From contig JACTVC010000037.1 in assembly GCA_018417955.1 (NCBI GenBank), positions 62,001 through 126,000 of the forward strand: a stretch of DNA of 64,000 bases, written 5' to 3'. Source of the stretch: Laccaria trichodermophora (Eukaryota > Basidiomycota > Agaricomycetes > Agaricales > Hydnangiaceae). Positions 12,558 to 24,904 of this stretch are shown one piece after another. The translations under genes were made by a program, and so were the position numbers. Every line of letters starts with the position of its first letter. Position 1 is the stretch's first letter. A model generated the notes under the pieces. That model was not told the origin of the DNA, ran no database searches, and saw only the letters and a program-made list of their open reading frames with translations.

Positions 12558-12566
12558 GTACATATG

Positions 12567-13498
12567 TGTTGGTAGTGTTGGAGTTTCTGGGAAGGATTAC
12601 CCCATGCCCAATGATGTCAACAAGGCCTTGTGCCCACTGCCCAGGGCCCAGGGCATTCCAACATGGATTAGTACGGTAATTCAGTGGTTGAGGATGATTT
12701 CGTCACTGCCCTAAAAGTGCGAAGTTGCCGGAGGCAACACTCTAATTTGATTTTTAGGCTACGCGAGCAATTCTAGGCAGTTCCTGTCATGAACTTTACT
12801 TAGTACATAAAAGTAGGTAAAAGTTTGCCCTTCGCCGAACTTTCTCAAATTCGAACTTGTTACTGCCGGCTCAAGCCTCAACCGGGAACTTCCGAAACTT
12901 CACAATACCCTGAGCACTTCGTACCTCTTGAATCGAATGATATATGCAACCCTTGGCAAAACTCAGAAATACTAGACGACCAGCGACATTCCAGTAGTGG
13001 GCCGACTAAGTGCCTATAGGTGCTTTGGATCTGGTGATGGACGGTTGACTGGCGATTGGTGCAATTGGTACGTCTGTTCTCAATGTTTGCATCGCAGCTC
13101 TCAGCCGTTAAACAACCTCATCAACTCGGAATGTTGCGAACATTTCAAGTTGATATGATTGGCTCGTTGACTTCCCAAAAGGCGCAAAATTTTGAGGCTT
13201 TTATTGTACGTTTCGATTCTCAGGGCTCAGAAATCTGAAAGGGTATTGGTTCTCGGCCAATGCCGCAATATGGCCGCCTTGTTTCCGACCCATGACCACC
13301 GCACCCCATGGACGCGATATTGAGTCGTCGATCCCAAAGGAACCTTCTAAAATTTGTCAAATTTTGAAATACAGGAAATACAGGATCGCCGTCAGGGTTT
13401 GCTCTGCGAGAGAACTTAAAAGCGATCTCCATAAACGTTTCATCGCTAACGAATAGCTAGCCCCACTTAACCTTCTCAGTTTTAGAAGGTTTCAAAAT
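12567..13498. other. Intergenic, nothing recognised
   Basis: Short frames only. The last part is the likely promoter of the DUF6534 gene that begins at 13499, but no clear TATA box is visible. Confidence 0.35.
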
Positions 13499-15617
13499 AT
13501 GGCAGATGCTTCTGGGCCACCACGCCTCGCTCTCGACAACACGTGCGTTTGATTCTTTGGAATTTTGCTTGCCTCATTGCCAACTGCAGATTGGGCGCAG
13601 CTTTTATCGGAGTTGTTGTGGCGGGATGGTTCGTGTTTGTGTGCTTTTTGACCATCCTTCTCTGACGTTTCAACAGCTTGTACGGAGGTCTGTCATTTCG
13701 CCGCCTCCCACTTATCATTTTCGCCGAGATTACTTTAGTATCTTGCGTTCAAGCGTGGTACTACTTTACCCACCAAAACGATCGATGGCATCTCAAGCTT
13801 CTCGTAAATAACAATTTTTCTATTAGAATTCCCTCCCTTGCTCACACTCAAACGTAGGTCAGCGCGGTGATAATGTTCGATACGGCACACCAAGCCCTTA
13901 TCATGAACACTGGTATGGGCATCCCGGATTTTGTGAATTTCTTTGTAATTAGGTGGTGTTTAAGTTTACGCATATGTCATTTCAAACTGGGGCAACATGC
14001 ATATTCTGGGAGAACTCGTTCCGTACGCGCCCTTCTCCTCCTATTCTCATTTTCTGAATCGACTTCAAAATTTAGGACTCTTTTAGTTGAAGTCTTATTC
14101 AACGTGCGTCTTCACCTTACCTCTCTCTACCACGGCTTCTAAATTTCCGCTGGTAGGGGTTGACTGCGTTTCTCGTTCAAAGGTTTGTTCATTCGATTTC
14201 GCCGAATATGATAGGTTTATTCTGTTTCAGCTTTCTCGCAACCCGCGTTTGGCATTGTAAGCCCTCCCCTCGTAATCATTACTCCCCTCAAATTCGATTC
14301 TCGCCTCATTCACAGTAAGCAACCGAAATATTTGGATCACGGGTCTCATTGTGTGTTCCCTCTCCTCAAATGCAACTCAATGTCTCATACAACATCACAG
14401 AGTTTTCTCGTAGTCGGAGAGTTTGGTATGTGTCCCTTCATTCATTCCTACCTTTTTTTTTTTTGACGCGACTTTTATGATTCAGGTTGCATCCTCGGTT
14501 CTTCCCATTATTTTGTCACCATTTCAATTCGCTCACTAGTTGATTCCATCCAGCATATACCGCCATCTCGTAGGTCGCCGTTCCTCTATTTGCATAGGGA
14601 TGTTGACCATCGCGATGCAGATTGCAATATAAGACCTTCGTTCAGCTCACACAGCTCAAAGTAAATTCCATCCTCCGATTCTGTACATTTTATTTATTAA
14701 AAAAAAACACTTTTTGTAGACCCTATCGATCACAGTCAACGTACTGGCGGCAGCAGGGGACGTCCTCATTGCTGGCACCCTATGCACCATCTTGCACTTC
14801 TCTCGCACTGGCTTCCATCGGTCTTTCTTTTTTTCTCTTCCCTACATGCGGCTACCAACTAATAAACGTTCTTATGCAGAACTGATACCATTATCAATAA
14901 ACTTGTAATAAACTGGCGTGTTCCCTTGTATCGTTTTTCTGACTTAATCATTCTAGATTATTTTCTCAGTAAACACGGGTCTCATTACCAGGTACGAACG
15001 CTACTAGTATCGGTTGAAGAACTTGTCTACTAAAACGAATTTAGCCTGTGTGCCATAGCGTCCCTGGTTTCAGTACGTTCTTATTTTACTATTGGGCAAT
15101 CTGGCGATGATGCCCTATGGCAGATCCTCGCTGCCAGCCAGACGTTTATTTACATCGCCTTCTTCTTCTGCATGGGCCGTCGTAAGCTTGCCTTTCCCTC
15201 CAACTTCTCCAACTAAATAACACCACATAATAAAAGTCTACACAAACTCCCTTCTTGCAACACTAAACGCGCGCAAGGGTATCCGTCAAGCTTCGGATGC
15301 GATGCACAGCACCAACCCAAGCGAGAGCCATGCCGTATCCCTACAACCACTAAGCAGACTTAACCCTAATACAGTGTCCTCGAATGGAAAGGTGAGTTCT
15401 CTAAAATCAACGTGCACTTCCTCTATGTAATGTTTTCTAACGAGAAACTGGTTTTGACTGCAGCAGGCAAATATATCGATCAAGATTGATACCCAGACAG
15501 AGTTTGCGACGGATTCTGGGGACGATATGGAGAAAAAACCCTCAACGGTGACGATGGTACGTCCGAGATTTTTCAACTATGAGACATTAATCTAACGGCG
15601 CTCAGAGCCCCGATTAG
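13499..15617 (+). CDS. DUF6534 seven-helix membrane protein, copy 1
   Basis: A gene of about fifteen short exons starting ATG 13499 (MADASGPPRLALDNT) and ending TAG 15615-15617. Exon 1 is 13499..13542, followed by an intron 13543..13589. Nearly every exon can be joined in frame: LGAAFIGVVVAG, CVQAWYYFTHQ.DRW, NTVYAYVISNWGN, LVEVLFN, GLTAFLVQSFLATRVW, ITVNVLAAAGDVLIAGTLC, RTGFHRTDTIINKL, ASQTFIYIAFFFCMGR, LYTNSLLATLNARKG, and a cytosolic tail with FATDSGDD. One intron uses a TTTAAG acceptor near 13968; using the nearer TTAG would give a stop. The exon around 14490-14640 is the only join I cannot settle. DUF6534 proteins are basidiomycete-specific integral membrane proteins with seven predicted helices and no proven function. 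A paralogue lies at 42.9-45.0 kb in the same orientation. Confidence 0.8.
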
Positions 15618-16060
15618 CTCAGGGAAAAGGGACTCGGAAGGGAAGACGTTTAAATATTGTTATTGACTTATTACCATTGTGTTACCGCTTAACTTTAATC
15701 ACATAAGTAAAGATTCGATAAAATTTGTGGCGTATAGTTCTCCAGCCCAGAGAAAGCAGCCCTTGCCCTCGGATCGTTCAGTTCTGCTTCACTACGTAAC
15801 TACCGCCCCGCTCCCTTATACCTTGTACTCTACCTTACAATCCGAAGTATTTGTCTCCCAAGCCAAGTTCTATGCCGTCCCCGATCTCGCCACATAATTT
15901 ATCTATGAGTTCCTCCCGAGCTCCTTCATCTGCACAATCTTGGGATATGATGATGATGTTGAAAAATTCGTCGGTCCGACGAGAAAGGCAGGTAGTGTGG
16001 ACTTTCGGTCCGAGGCTGAAATAGCCGATGCAGTCTATCAGCAAGTGAAAAGAGGTGGCA
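15618..16060. other. No gene recognised
   Basis: Intergenic sequence after the DUF6534 stop codon, without recognisable signals. Confidence 0.35.
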
Positions 16061-16189
16061 ATTGAGGTGAGGAGAAGTGGGAGCGATGAGGTGGGATCTG
16101 GGTAGATGACGAGAAGGGGTCTAAGGTGACGTTGGAGGGAGTTGCGATTTGCAGTCGGTCAAAGTAGTGACGTGGAGATAAGAAGGAGT

Positions 16190-16925
16190 CGTAAGCTGAT
16201 TCAACTGAACTTGTCAAAGGGGATCGACACCTCGAAACACATGCGAGAACCGCGACGGCCACATCACAAGAAAGCCGGCAAATCTTCCCGGGATTTGCAG
16301 AACCATGCGATGCGTAATCTTGTATACTGAGACATTAGCTCAAGAGCTAGCTATAGGTCGATTCGTCAACCACAAGATCAGCATGAGGAGGCAGGCGCAT
16401 ACATAAGGCAACGTCTGGCAGGACCCCGAGGGCCCGCTGTGCGGACAAGTCGCACCCCTGCACATGTGCACCCATGCACCAGATATTTTGGTTGTAGGGC
16501 GGGTGGACCTCACCGGGACGACATGCATGTTAAACGATATCGGTCCGGTCGTTCATCTAGGACCAATCACATTGAAGAGGCTGAGATATAGAGTGGCTGA
16601 TCCCGTCCTTCAGCAACTCTCAACCCAAGTGGACAGCCAATAGTGATGAGCGGGAGTTGTGAGGTACGTTCAGGTGGAGATGGTGGGTGAGCTCGCGTAT
16701 CGGGAAGCTGTTCCGTTCCAGCGTGTATCCATGACGAAGCTGTGAAAGGGGATCGACAACCCCGAAATGTCTGCGCGGAAACAGCATAAGGCGACAACAT
16801 CAGAGGAAAACCCAGAAGGTATTTCCCAAGAAGCCGACTGGCGATAGATCCTCTTGAGACATGGTACAAGGGGTAGCTGTCGGTTCGATTCGTTAACCAG
16901 AAGACTAGCATGAGGAGGTCCATAC
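16190..16925. repeat. Degenerate tandem duplication, period about 540 bp
   Basis: Two diverged copies are visible at about 16190-16400 and 16730-16920. Shared landmarks in the same order are AAAGGGGATCGACA followed by CCTCGAAA or CCCCGAAA, a GAGACAT segment, and a block GGT(C/T)CGATTCGT.AACCA.AAGA..AGCATGAGGAGG. On the minus strand the last block reads LLMLxxWLTNR in both copies, which hints at an old coding origin. The rest has diverged beyond recognition. Confidence 0.6.
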
Positions 16926-18530
16926 TCACTGGAAACTCCAGCTACCTTCAGTGAACTGATCTCCGGCCGCTCTCCCAGAGACGGTTGGATGTTTCGCGTA
17001 AAAGAAACTGGGCTCAGTGAGCCGGACGTCTTCAAAGATCGCGGATGATTTCAAGACACGTCTGACTCTCCAAACGACGACGGGAGAGGATCCCGAGGGT
17101 GTCGTTCGCCTGTCCTGCAAAGACAAGTGAGGGAAAGGGTGGACTGCTGGGGAAAGTGGAGTGAGTTTAGCTTGGCAAAGTCAGGAGGGGCGCGAAGGAG
17201 AAGGACGAGATGACGAAGCTGGAGGGCGAATTAAAGGAAAGAATATGTGAACGAAAGTGAAGGTGCCAAGGTTAGTAGGAGACGAAAGCGAAAGAAACGG
17301 CATGGAAGGCACCAAAACGGAGACAGTAGAAGGAGGTTAAAAGACGGGACGGACACCCACCTGCACAGGGTCTGAAGGCGCATAAAGTCGATCTTGAGCT
17401 TTCGTAGCGACTAGCCGCAGAGTTAGGGTTCGTCACGTGCTGCCATTGTGCGCCTTTAAGTTTCCGTTTCCAAAATGCAAGGTCGTCCAATGTAAAGCCT
17501 AGAAGGTAAGAGTCGGACTGGCGGAAGTGGGCAAGTCGCCTGATCGAGTTAGTAACATGTGAGTTGTCTGCCGTTCGGTTGATGATAAGGGGGTTGGGCG
17601 CCTTGTGGAAGGTGGTCAAAAGCTATAGTGATTGGCACTGGAAGAAGGTCGATGAACCTGGGTGGTTGGAGCGCCGATGGGTCTGGGTGGTCGACGACCG
17701 TCGCGTGGCAAGTGGATGGTGGTGATGAGAGGACAGTGGTGGGACCTCTTCTGGCACAACGGAGGCGGTGTACAGGGATAATTGGCCGTCCCGAATCTGT
17801 TAGACGTCGTCCTAGCCGAATCGCCATAGGCAATTATCCGACACTGCAGAAATGGGACCGTGGCATCAAATGGCGAACAGGATTTGAGAAGACGCGATGT
17901 AACGTTGCTTCGGATATGTAGGGCAAGGAATAGAGAAGGTGGAGCTCGGTATTGTGGGTAAACCATGGCGGCTGCTCTGTGCCCGACAATGCGGCCAGAT
18001 TTAGAGGACCAACTGAACCACCACGTAGTAGCACGGCAAAGAGCTTCAGAGAACGAAGGTCAGAAGGAGAAACTGGCGGTATAGATAGCAAACGCACTTT
18101 TCAGAGTTATCCAACCCAGCTTCAGCTATCAAATGTCCATCGGAAATGCAGACGGACCAAATCATCGTGTTGTGAGGTCTTGAGGGTGTTAAGCCGATGA
18201 CAAGGATATCCAAGGGGTAGCTCCGCGCGCCGTGTAACGTGTTGGATGTGTCATGGTTCGTCAAGGCATGATGGTGGTCAAGAACAGATATGTATGACCT
18301 GGCCGACGTACGATCCAGTAGCGTTTTTTTTTAAACCCTATCTCTTACTACATCGACGGGGAAGTAGGGTGTTTGAAAGTACCGTATCCATGGTTCTCGA
18401 AAGAAGAGATCAGAGTTGTCGGTGGAGGCGTCGGGACAGGAACGGGCGGCACGAGGGCCCTACAAATTCACATTGGTGATAGTCGAGCGGCGGCGATGAG
18501 GTCCGCCATCCAGGCAAGGATGGGGTATCG
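16926..18530. other. No gene recognised
   Basis: Many overlapping short frames on both strands, none with a recognisable domain. Confidence 0.3.
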
Positions 18531-18539
18531 CGAAAGCCA

Positions 18540-18670
18540 GGGGAGAGACGAGACGCGTGAGGGACGAGCTATGCGAGGAAGAGACACGCGAGGGACAAGC
18601 CTCCCAAGGGAAGAAACACGAGGAAAGAGACGCGCGAGGGAAGAGACGTGCGAGGGAAGAGAGGTGAGGG
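18540..18670. repeat. Purine-rich minisatellite, GAAGAGACGCGCGAGG-like unit
   Basis: Imperfect tandem copies of a 16-20 bp unit built from GA(A/C)GAGACxCGxGAGGGA. The long open frames across it on both strands arise from the repeat and are not taken as genes. Confidence 0.75.
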
Positions 18671-19419
18671 AGTCGACAGAACGAGAAGAGACAGGTGGGG
18701 TAGTAAATGGATGGGGGTGAGTGAGACAATGCATTCGGAGTGGAGGCATGCTCGCGAAGGGGAAGAGAGGTCGTCATCGTCGTTATCAGGGACTTGTAGA
18801 AGAGCATTGATAGCAAAAAGAAGGGAAGAAAACAGCTCGGTGCCGCTCAGCAAGCTGTGACATCACAATGACAAAGCGGTATTCCTGATCGCATTTCGTA
18901 CTCTTGTTCCAAGCTCCCTGGCTTTCAAACAACTTCGGCGCAGGAATTGCCTCTCTTCCCGTCTCCTCCTCCGGCTCCGCACGCCAATTCTTTTATACTC
19001 TCGATAAAGTTTCCCCGATGACGGTATCAGGTAACCCACAACTTAAGGCCGCATCGACAGAAATCAAAGTCAGTACTCAAGACCTTCACGGGGACGTCAC
19101 TCACTACCTATAGGAAAAATCATTCGAAATTCATTGCTTGTGCTCGCGTTGAATATCTATTCAATGCAACTTGGCAGCCTTACAAACCAATAGGAAAATT
19201 CGACGGATTTTTTTCCTTTGCTTGGGTCATGACCCCTACTACAAACTGCGACGGGTTTTCCAAGAACCGCCGAAAAGAAGGTGGATACATATTGCATGCG
19301 CTGGCCAGGAATATGATTAACCCTTGAAGGCGCTATGGCGAATCGATGAGGGTCAGTGGCGTTGCGCAACGTTCAGGTGACCCTTGCATTCTTTAAATTC
19401 TGCGTTCTCCATATAAAAG

Positions 19420-21729
19420 ATGACTTTTCCAATCCCAGGACCTCAATCATCATGGGGGAGCCCACCGTCGTCGGCATCGCTCTCGCCAACAGTGCCCTCG
19501 ACAAGCAGTTGCGAGCTTCCCGTGCTGCAGCCTGCGTTATATCCAAAGGAAGTGGTTTGGGTGATCGCTGGTCTGATCGCCGTCGTATCTCTGTTCCATC
19601 TTCTCAACCTTTTCTACATCTTTCTCACTCGTCCCGCAAAGCGAGGAGCTGTATCTCTGCAAAGGATTCCGCTTGCTGTGGCGGATGTATCCCGTTCTAT
19701 CGGGTTTAGGTGGACGATCTCCTTCGGATCGTCGTATTCTTTGAATCTGGTAGAGGTCGCCTTGACGGTGGCGTACATATCTCTACTCTTTGTGTTCGCA
19801 TTGGTTAACAGTGAGTTTTTTTCATCTTTAATCTGGATCGCTCAACTAAAAAGCACGTATGTCTCGTTAGCAACTTCAACCACTGGAATCAAATTCGAAC
19901 CACATTATTTCGGAAACAGGGCCGGCGATATCGCAGCGTCGCAGGTCCCCATTATCGTTGCGTTGGGTACCCGCAATAACATTATTTCATGTCAGTTGCT
20001 ATACAACTTTTTATTCCGTTCTCTCTTTCTATCTCTTACGTGTTGTGTAGGGTTAACTGGCATCAGCTACGTCAAGGTACAAAAGAGTATTTCAAAGTCA
20101 CGGAGGAGAGCACTCTAACTATTTATATTTAGTTGAGCTATCTCCACAGAATGACGGCTCGCGTCTTGTGTGTTATGGTTTGGCTTCACGCTTTGGGCAA
20201 GGTAAGTTTTTCACGCAAAATAGCACCCCATGTTGACTTATCCTCGTCTTTTCATGTAGATGAAAACGGGTGCCCCAGCTACCTTGCCGTTGGTCCGTGT
20301 AGGCTTGTTTGCCCTCAGCTCCCTCGCGCTATTATGCATCGTTAGTATTCGCCCTGTGCGTGAGCGAGCCTATCAATTCTTTTTCATCGCGCACTGCGTC
20401 CTCGCCTTGTGAGTATTTATCATCTTTTGAGGATCCCGACTCACTAGCGAACGCAAAGGGTGTTTCTCATTGCTTCATATTTTCACCTAAAGGATATCCA
20501 GTAAGTCCCCAATTTCTTTACGGGTATTCCAACTACAATAAATCTTATTTAATCAGTATGGCCTACTACGGAATATTACCCGCAATGATACTCTGGGGTA
20601 TAGATCGTTTCATGCATTTTGCGCGCATTATTATATTCAATTTCGGTTACCTCAAACCAACACCTTCATCATCGGAAGACCTCGATGCGTCCGTCGATGT
20701 TCTCTCTCCTCAATTTCTCCGTATCACTCTTCACCGACCAAGTCATTTCCGCTGGGCAGCCGGTCAATGCAGCTATCTCTCCTTCCCCAGAATCTCGTCC
20801 TTGCCGTTCGAGGCCCACCCTTTCACGATATCGACGACTTACGACCCCAATCCTTCTCCATCTGGGAACAAGCTCATTTTTTATGCTCGAGTGCGTGACG
20901 GCTTTACACGAAAGTTGCGGGACAGAGCAACAGAGGGGGAAAAGTTCCGAGTGTTTTTGGATGGTCCGTATGATTCTCCCCCTGCACTTGTTGGGTACTC
21001 TACTTCTATCCTCATTGCTGGTACGATTACTTAACCTTTTTGACACTCGATGATTCGGCTAACCTATTCAAGGGGGTTCTGGAATTGCATTCACACTTCC
21101 TCTCCTTATCGATTTGATTGGGTGAGTCCTCTCTTCAAAGGTTTCCATTTCCTGTCTAAGCACAAAATAAAAGTCAAGCAAGGCGTAGAGAAACGAAGTG
21201 CCGACGGGTTGTCTTTGTATGGTCCATCCGGGAATCAGGTATGTCAGCACCCCAAATACGTGTTTTCAGGGCTAACCATCGGAAAAAAAGAAAATATACA
21301 CTGGATCAAAGACTCCCTCAGCCAATGCTTACATGGTTTTATCCCAGGATTATCCATCGACGTCCAAATCTATATCACAGGGAAGTACACCGTAGGGCTT
21401 TCTCCTGTCGATAGTACCGCGGAGAAAATCAAATTTTCGGGGTCATATTCGGATGGATTATCTGTTCCTGGCGTATCAGTTGGGATTGGCAGGCCAGACC
21501 TCCAAGCCCTATTGGGAAAAGAGGTTCAAGAGGCCTCCGGACCAGTTTCTGTCAACGGTGCGCCATCAGTTGTTTCGTGGTTCGATAATTTCAGCTTATT
21601 TTCTTTTTACAAGTGTGTGGTGGCCGGTCTATAGCAGAAGCGGTGACGAAAGCCGTTCGTTACCCGCGGCCTATGGATATTTTGAGGGGTGGCCATACTG
21701 TATCATTATTTGTTGATGGATCATTTTAG
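19420..21729 (+). CDS. Ferric-chelate reductase (FRE family, NADPH oxidase-like)
   Basis: A multi-exon gene from ATG 19420 (MTFPIPGPQSS) to TAG 21727-21729. Family members reduce extracellular Fe(III) or Cu(II) at the plasma membrane, passing electrons from NADPH via FAD and two haems, usually to feed iron uptake. Visible parts in order: an N-terminal membrane segment; a ferric reductase domain with haem-ligand pairs YLHRMTARVLCVMVWLHALGK and FFIAHCVLA..YFHLKD; a WGIDRF linker after the last helix; the FAD-binding motif HPFTIST; DGPYDSP; the NAD(P)-binding GGSGIAFTLPLL after an intron near 21020-21073; WIKDSLSQCLHG; and a C-terminal VCGGRSIAEAVTKAVR. Splicing needed to keep frame includes introns at about 20484-20557 and 21544-21610. 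All motifs survive and no forced stop is seen, so it looks functional. It ends 671 bp from the convergent carboxylesterase gene. Confidence 0.88.
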
Positions 21730-22400
21730 AGAAATGATCGTCCCCGATTCTCGTGGGTTGTGCTTTGGTTCATTTTTGTCAACCTACGCTCATCAAAAAT
21801 TGCGATCATCTCACAGAAACACTTTTCCGATTCCTTCTAGATCATCTATCACCTCCAAAAATGAATCTTGTGAAAAGCTTGTGTCAAATTTTCGTATCTT
21901 GTATAGTATCGATTGTAGCATCAATGTGGGCAGTGCCCCTTTTTCCTCGAAAAACGCGATCGTCTTGATATCCATCTGCATCTGTAAATGTTGACGTGAA
22001 ATTGTGTGAAGCGTTAGGGCCTTCATATAGCTAACTTTTCACCTGACCTCGGGGACGAGTGCAAGGCAAGTAGTTTGCGAAGCGCGGCCTGGGTGTCTTT
22101 CGCGATGTTGATCAAAAACGCTCTCATGACCGAACTGGTGGTAGCCAAAAAAAATGCACGGTAGGCATGACGCGCATGATGGTGCATGGTAGCTCCCCTG
22201 AAAACAACCATTTACAACCCAAGACCCTGCGAGTCACAAAATACATATCGCTATCGGACCAGTAACTTCTTTCCTTGAAAGATTGATTAACGGAACACCA
22301 AATATTTAAAACATATACCTCGCGAAAGTTGTATATCAATTCTTAAGATAACCCACCCCACGAACCTCAGTTTCGACGTTAAACCGTCAAACCGTCAAAC
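21730..22400. other. Intergenic, convergent 3' ends
   Basis: Lies between the 3' ends of the ferric reductase and the carboxylesterase. Nothing recognised beyond AT-rich stretches. Confidence 0.4.
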
Positions 22401-24904
22401 TCAACCGAACAACGACAAAGCTATTGTGGTCAACAGGTCAATCTCTTTGGTCCTGAAGTTATCAAAAGTAACGTTAACGGCAGGGGCGGGATCGACGAAG
22501 GTGAACAAAGGGGGAGCGACGGCCGAGGATTCCCAGCGAGGCCAATTGATTTTAGACAATAAGCTTTTCGTGTTCTTGGTGTTCGGGTTGAGTGTGTTCG
22601 CGAAATTGACTGAAAGGGATCAACATTGGAGTGTAGAGAGTCGAGAAGGCGCTCACTAATCGCATCTATGCCGATTAAATCTGGTTGTGTACCAGTGCCA
22701 TAGAATTCTGCAAGATCAGACGCATGAGCCGCGCCTAGGTACGGTGTAGCCTTTCCGCGCTTGTACGCTGAACATCCCATGTGTTAGATCACTCGATTAA
22801 GGGAAGGAAACAGACTTGCAAAATGAAAATGTGGGTTGGGTTTTAGACGCTATTTTAAGAAAGAATCTTCGAGGTGCCTGGAAGAATAGGTCTGTTTGTA
22901 TGGCGGCGATGCGTTTAAATTGAGGGCTGAAAAAAATTATAAGCAAGAACGTTCAACGCGAATAAAAAACTACGAACGTGAGCGCATTTGCTGTTCCTGT
23001 TTCGAATGGAGCTCCCTAAGATAAGGTTGAAAAAAAATAGTTTTAAGTCTAATAACGTGTTCCGCAAGCGTACCTGAGTTGGGTCTTCAGGATAGGCTTC
23101 AGCAAGGGCAGCCAATTGGTCGTCAGAAATTCCGGGAAGGTAACTATGCTCAAAATTTAGGGCAATGGTACTCTCATGAACATAATGATCTTACTTGGAC
23201 TTCAAATAGCCAAGGTATTCGTCGTTCGTCCTGTGGATCGCTAAGAAAGGTATGCGATCTGGTGAAGAGGAATGGACGCACGTTATATTCATATTGGCGA
23301 ACGCGAAAAGCCTGAAAAAAACCAAGTTAGGAAGAGATGGCTTCATAGTGAATACACCTACGTTCCCTCGTCATCGCAATCACCATTGACGAATGGTATC
23401 TGTATTATAAAATCAATCTTTCCCATTCGTGAATCATCAATCTCAATCACTTACTTTTGCATACAGGCCCTCAAGCAGAGATTTTTGAGGAGCACGCTTG
23501 AAGAACTGCCCGTCAATAGAAGGTCCCCACGGAAGTGTCATGCTTATATAAGAGAATAAACTGGGAGATTTGTTGATAGCGTCCCCGAGTGTATCAAATG
23601 GGACGGTGCGTAGGCAGGCTATAGGGTCTACAGCACCCATACATCCCGCGTCTATTACGAGCTGGTCAAAGTACTTCTGGTTTGCGGTAATGTCTCTCAG
23701 AAAGAAGGGAGAGCCTGACTCCTGTGGGTCAATTAACACTCGACTCGCTCCATGTGAGATTGAGAGCGATACCATGAATGAACCGCGGAAAAGGCCTTGC
23801 GCATTCCCGTCATTAGCGAGAAAGTGGAAGCTCGCAGACATAGCCCCTGCGCTCTCCCCCCAGCTTTTGAAAGAGGATGAGCATTCGAAGATTCATGGAA
23901 ACTCTGCAACACACGTCATCACTTTTTGCGGGTCTCCTCCAAACTCACAAATATACTTCTGAAGCCACCGAAGAGCAAATTGTTCTAACGGGGCAGAACG
24001 TAAAACAGACTTTCTTGAAGAGCGAACACACTTACGGTCTCTGAGACCAATATTCCCCAGCCCCGCGTTCTTGGCTTCTTTGCCTTGCAAAAATCCGAAA
24101 GCTTCATCGTACAAAGTCTGAATGCTTGACAATTCATGAGAAAGAATGGGACTCACCACTAAGACGGTAGTTCGATGTTACGTAGATCACTGGTTCTCCC
24201 AACGCAACTGAGCGAGCCACGATCACATCACCCGGGTATGAAGCACTATCTCCTGACTGAAAAGCCCCTGGAAAATGTTTGATTCAATACAATGGGGTTC
24301 AGAGACGAGACACTTGCCGCCATAAATCCACTGATAAATGCATGTTAGACTTGAGAGAAAAGTGGGAACTGGCAGCGTACAAAGACAACTGGGAGCTTCT
24401 TTCCCTCAGGGATGATCGCCGGCTTGAACACGTTGATGAAGAGACCTAAATACAATAAGTTATTATGACATGAAGATGTGCGAAAGGCAGGACTTACAAT
24501 CTTCAGAAACTGACGCAGGTGTCGGCACAGGGGACGTTATACCAAAGGAAGCCAATTCCTCTGCGCTTGCGCCTACTGACTGTTGAAAACATGCCGCTCC
24601 GAAGGAAGTCGCCTGACGAACGCCCTTGAACGGAACTGGTGCTTGAGGTAGCGCAAAACGGAGTTCTCCGACACTTTATAAAAGGGCGTGAGAGATCGGT
24701 GCCGAGAACAAGTGGAATCACATACGGCGGTGCAGCGAACGGAATCCCCAAAAATTTCACCGAGTCTCCCGTTAAATTTCCCTGAAATGAACCATAGTCC
24801 AAAGCAACAATCGGACCCTGGGAGGCCTCGGTAAGGTGGAACGAGGAAACGAAGAACAAGATATATGGCAGAATCCTGGTGAGCCCGGTCATGACGAAGC
24901 CCAT
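22401..24904 (-). CDS. Secreted type-B carboxylesterase/lipase
   Basis: A spliced minus-strand gene from Met 24904 (or the in-frame Met 24892) to a TGA at 22403-22401. It hydrolyses carboxylic esters outside the cell; the exact substrate cannot be told. A hydrophobic signal peptide (LPYILFFVSS) precedes GPIVALDYGSFQGNL and FLGIPFAAPP, the N-terminal hallmark of the family. Next come a SEDCL block, LPVVLWIYGG with the oxyanion hole, VTSNYRLS, KNAGLGNIGLRD, ALRWLQKYICEFGGDP, and the nucleophile elbow WGESAGAMSASFHFL, which appears once an intron at about 23857-23914 is removed. The C-terminal part has AAHASDLAEFYGTG, including the probable catalytic His (xHASDL), and ends SALFG-like in ALSLFG. 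The catalytic Ser motif GESAG is intact, so the gene is probably active. About ten short introns are needed. Confidence 0.85.

Noticed and set aside
18373..18853. Several overlapping frames of 90-118 residues on both strands
   Set aside because: They exist because the purine-rich minisatellite has few stop codons in any frame.
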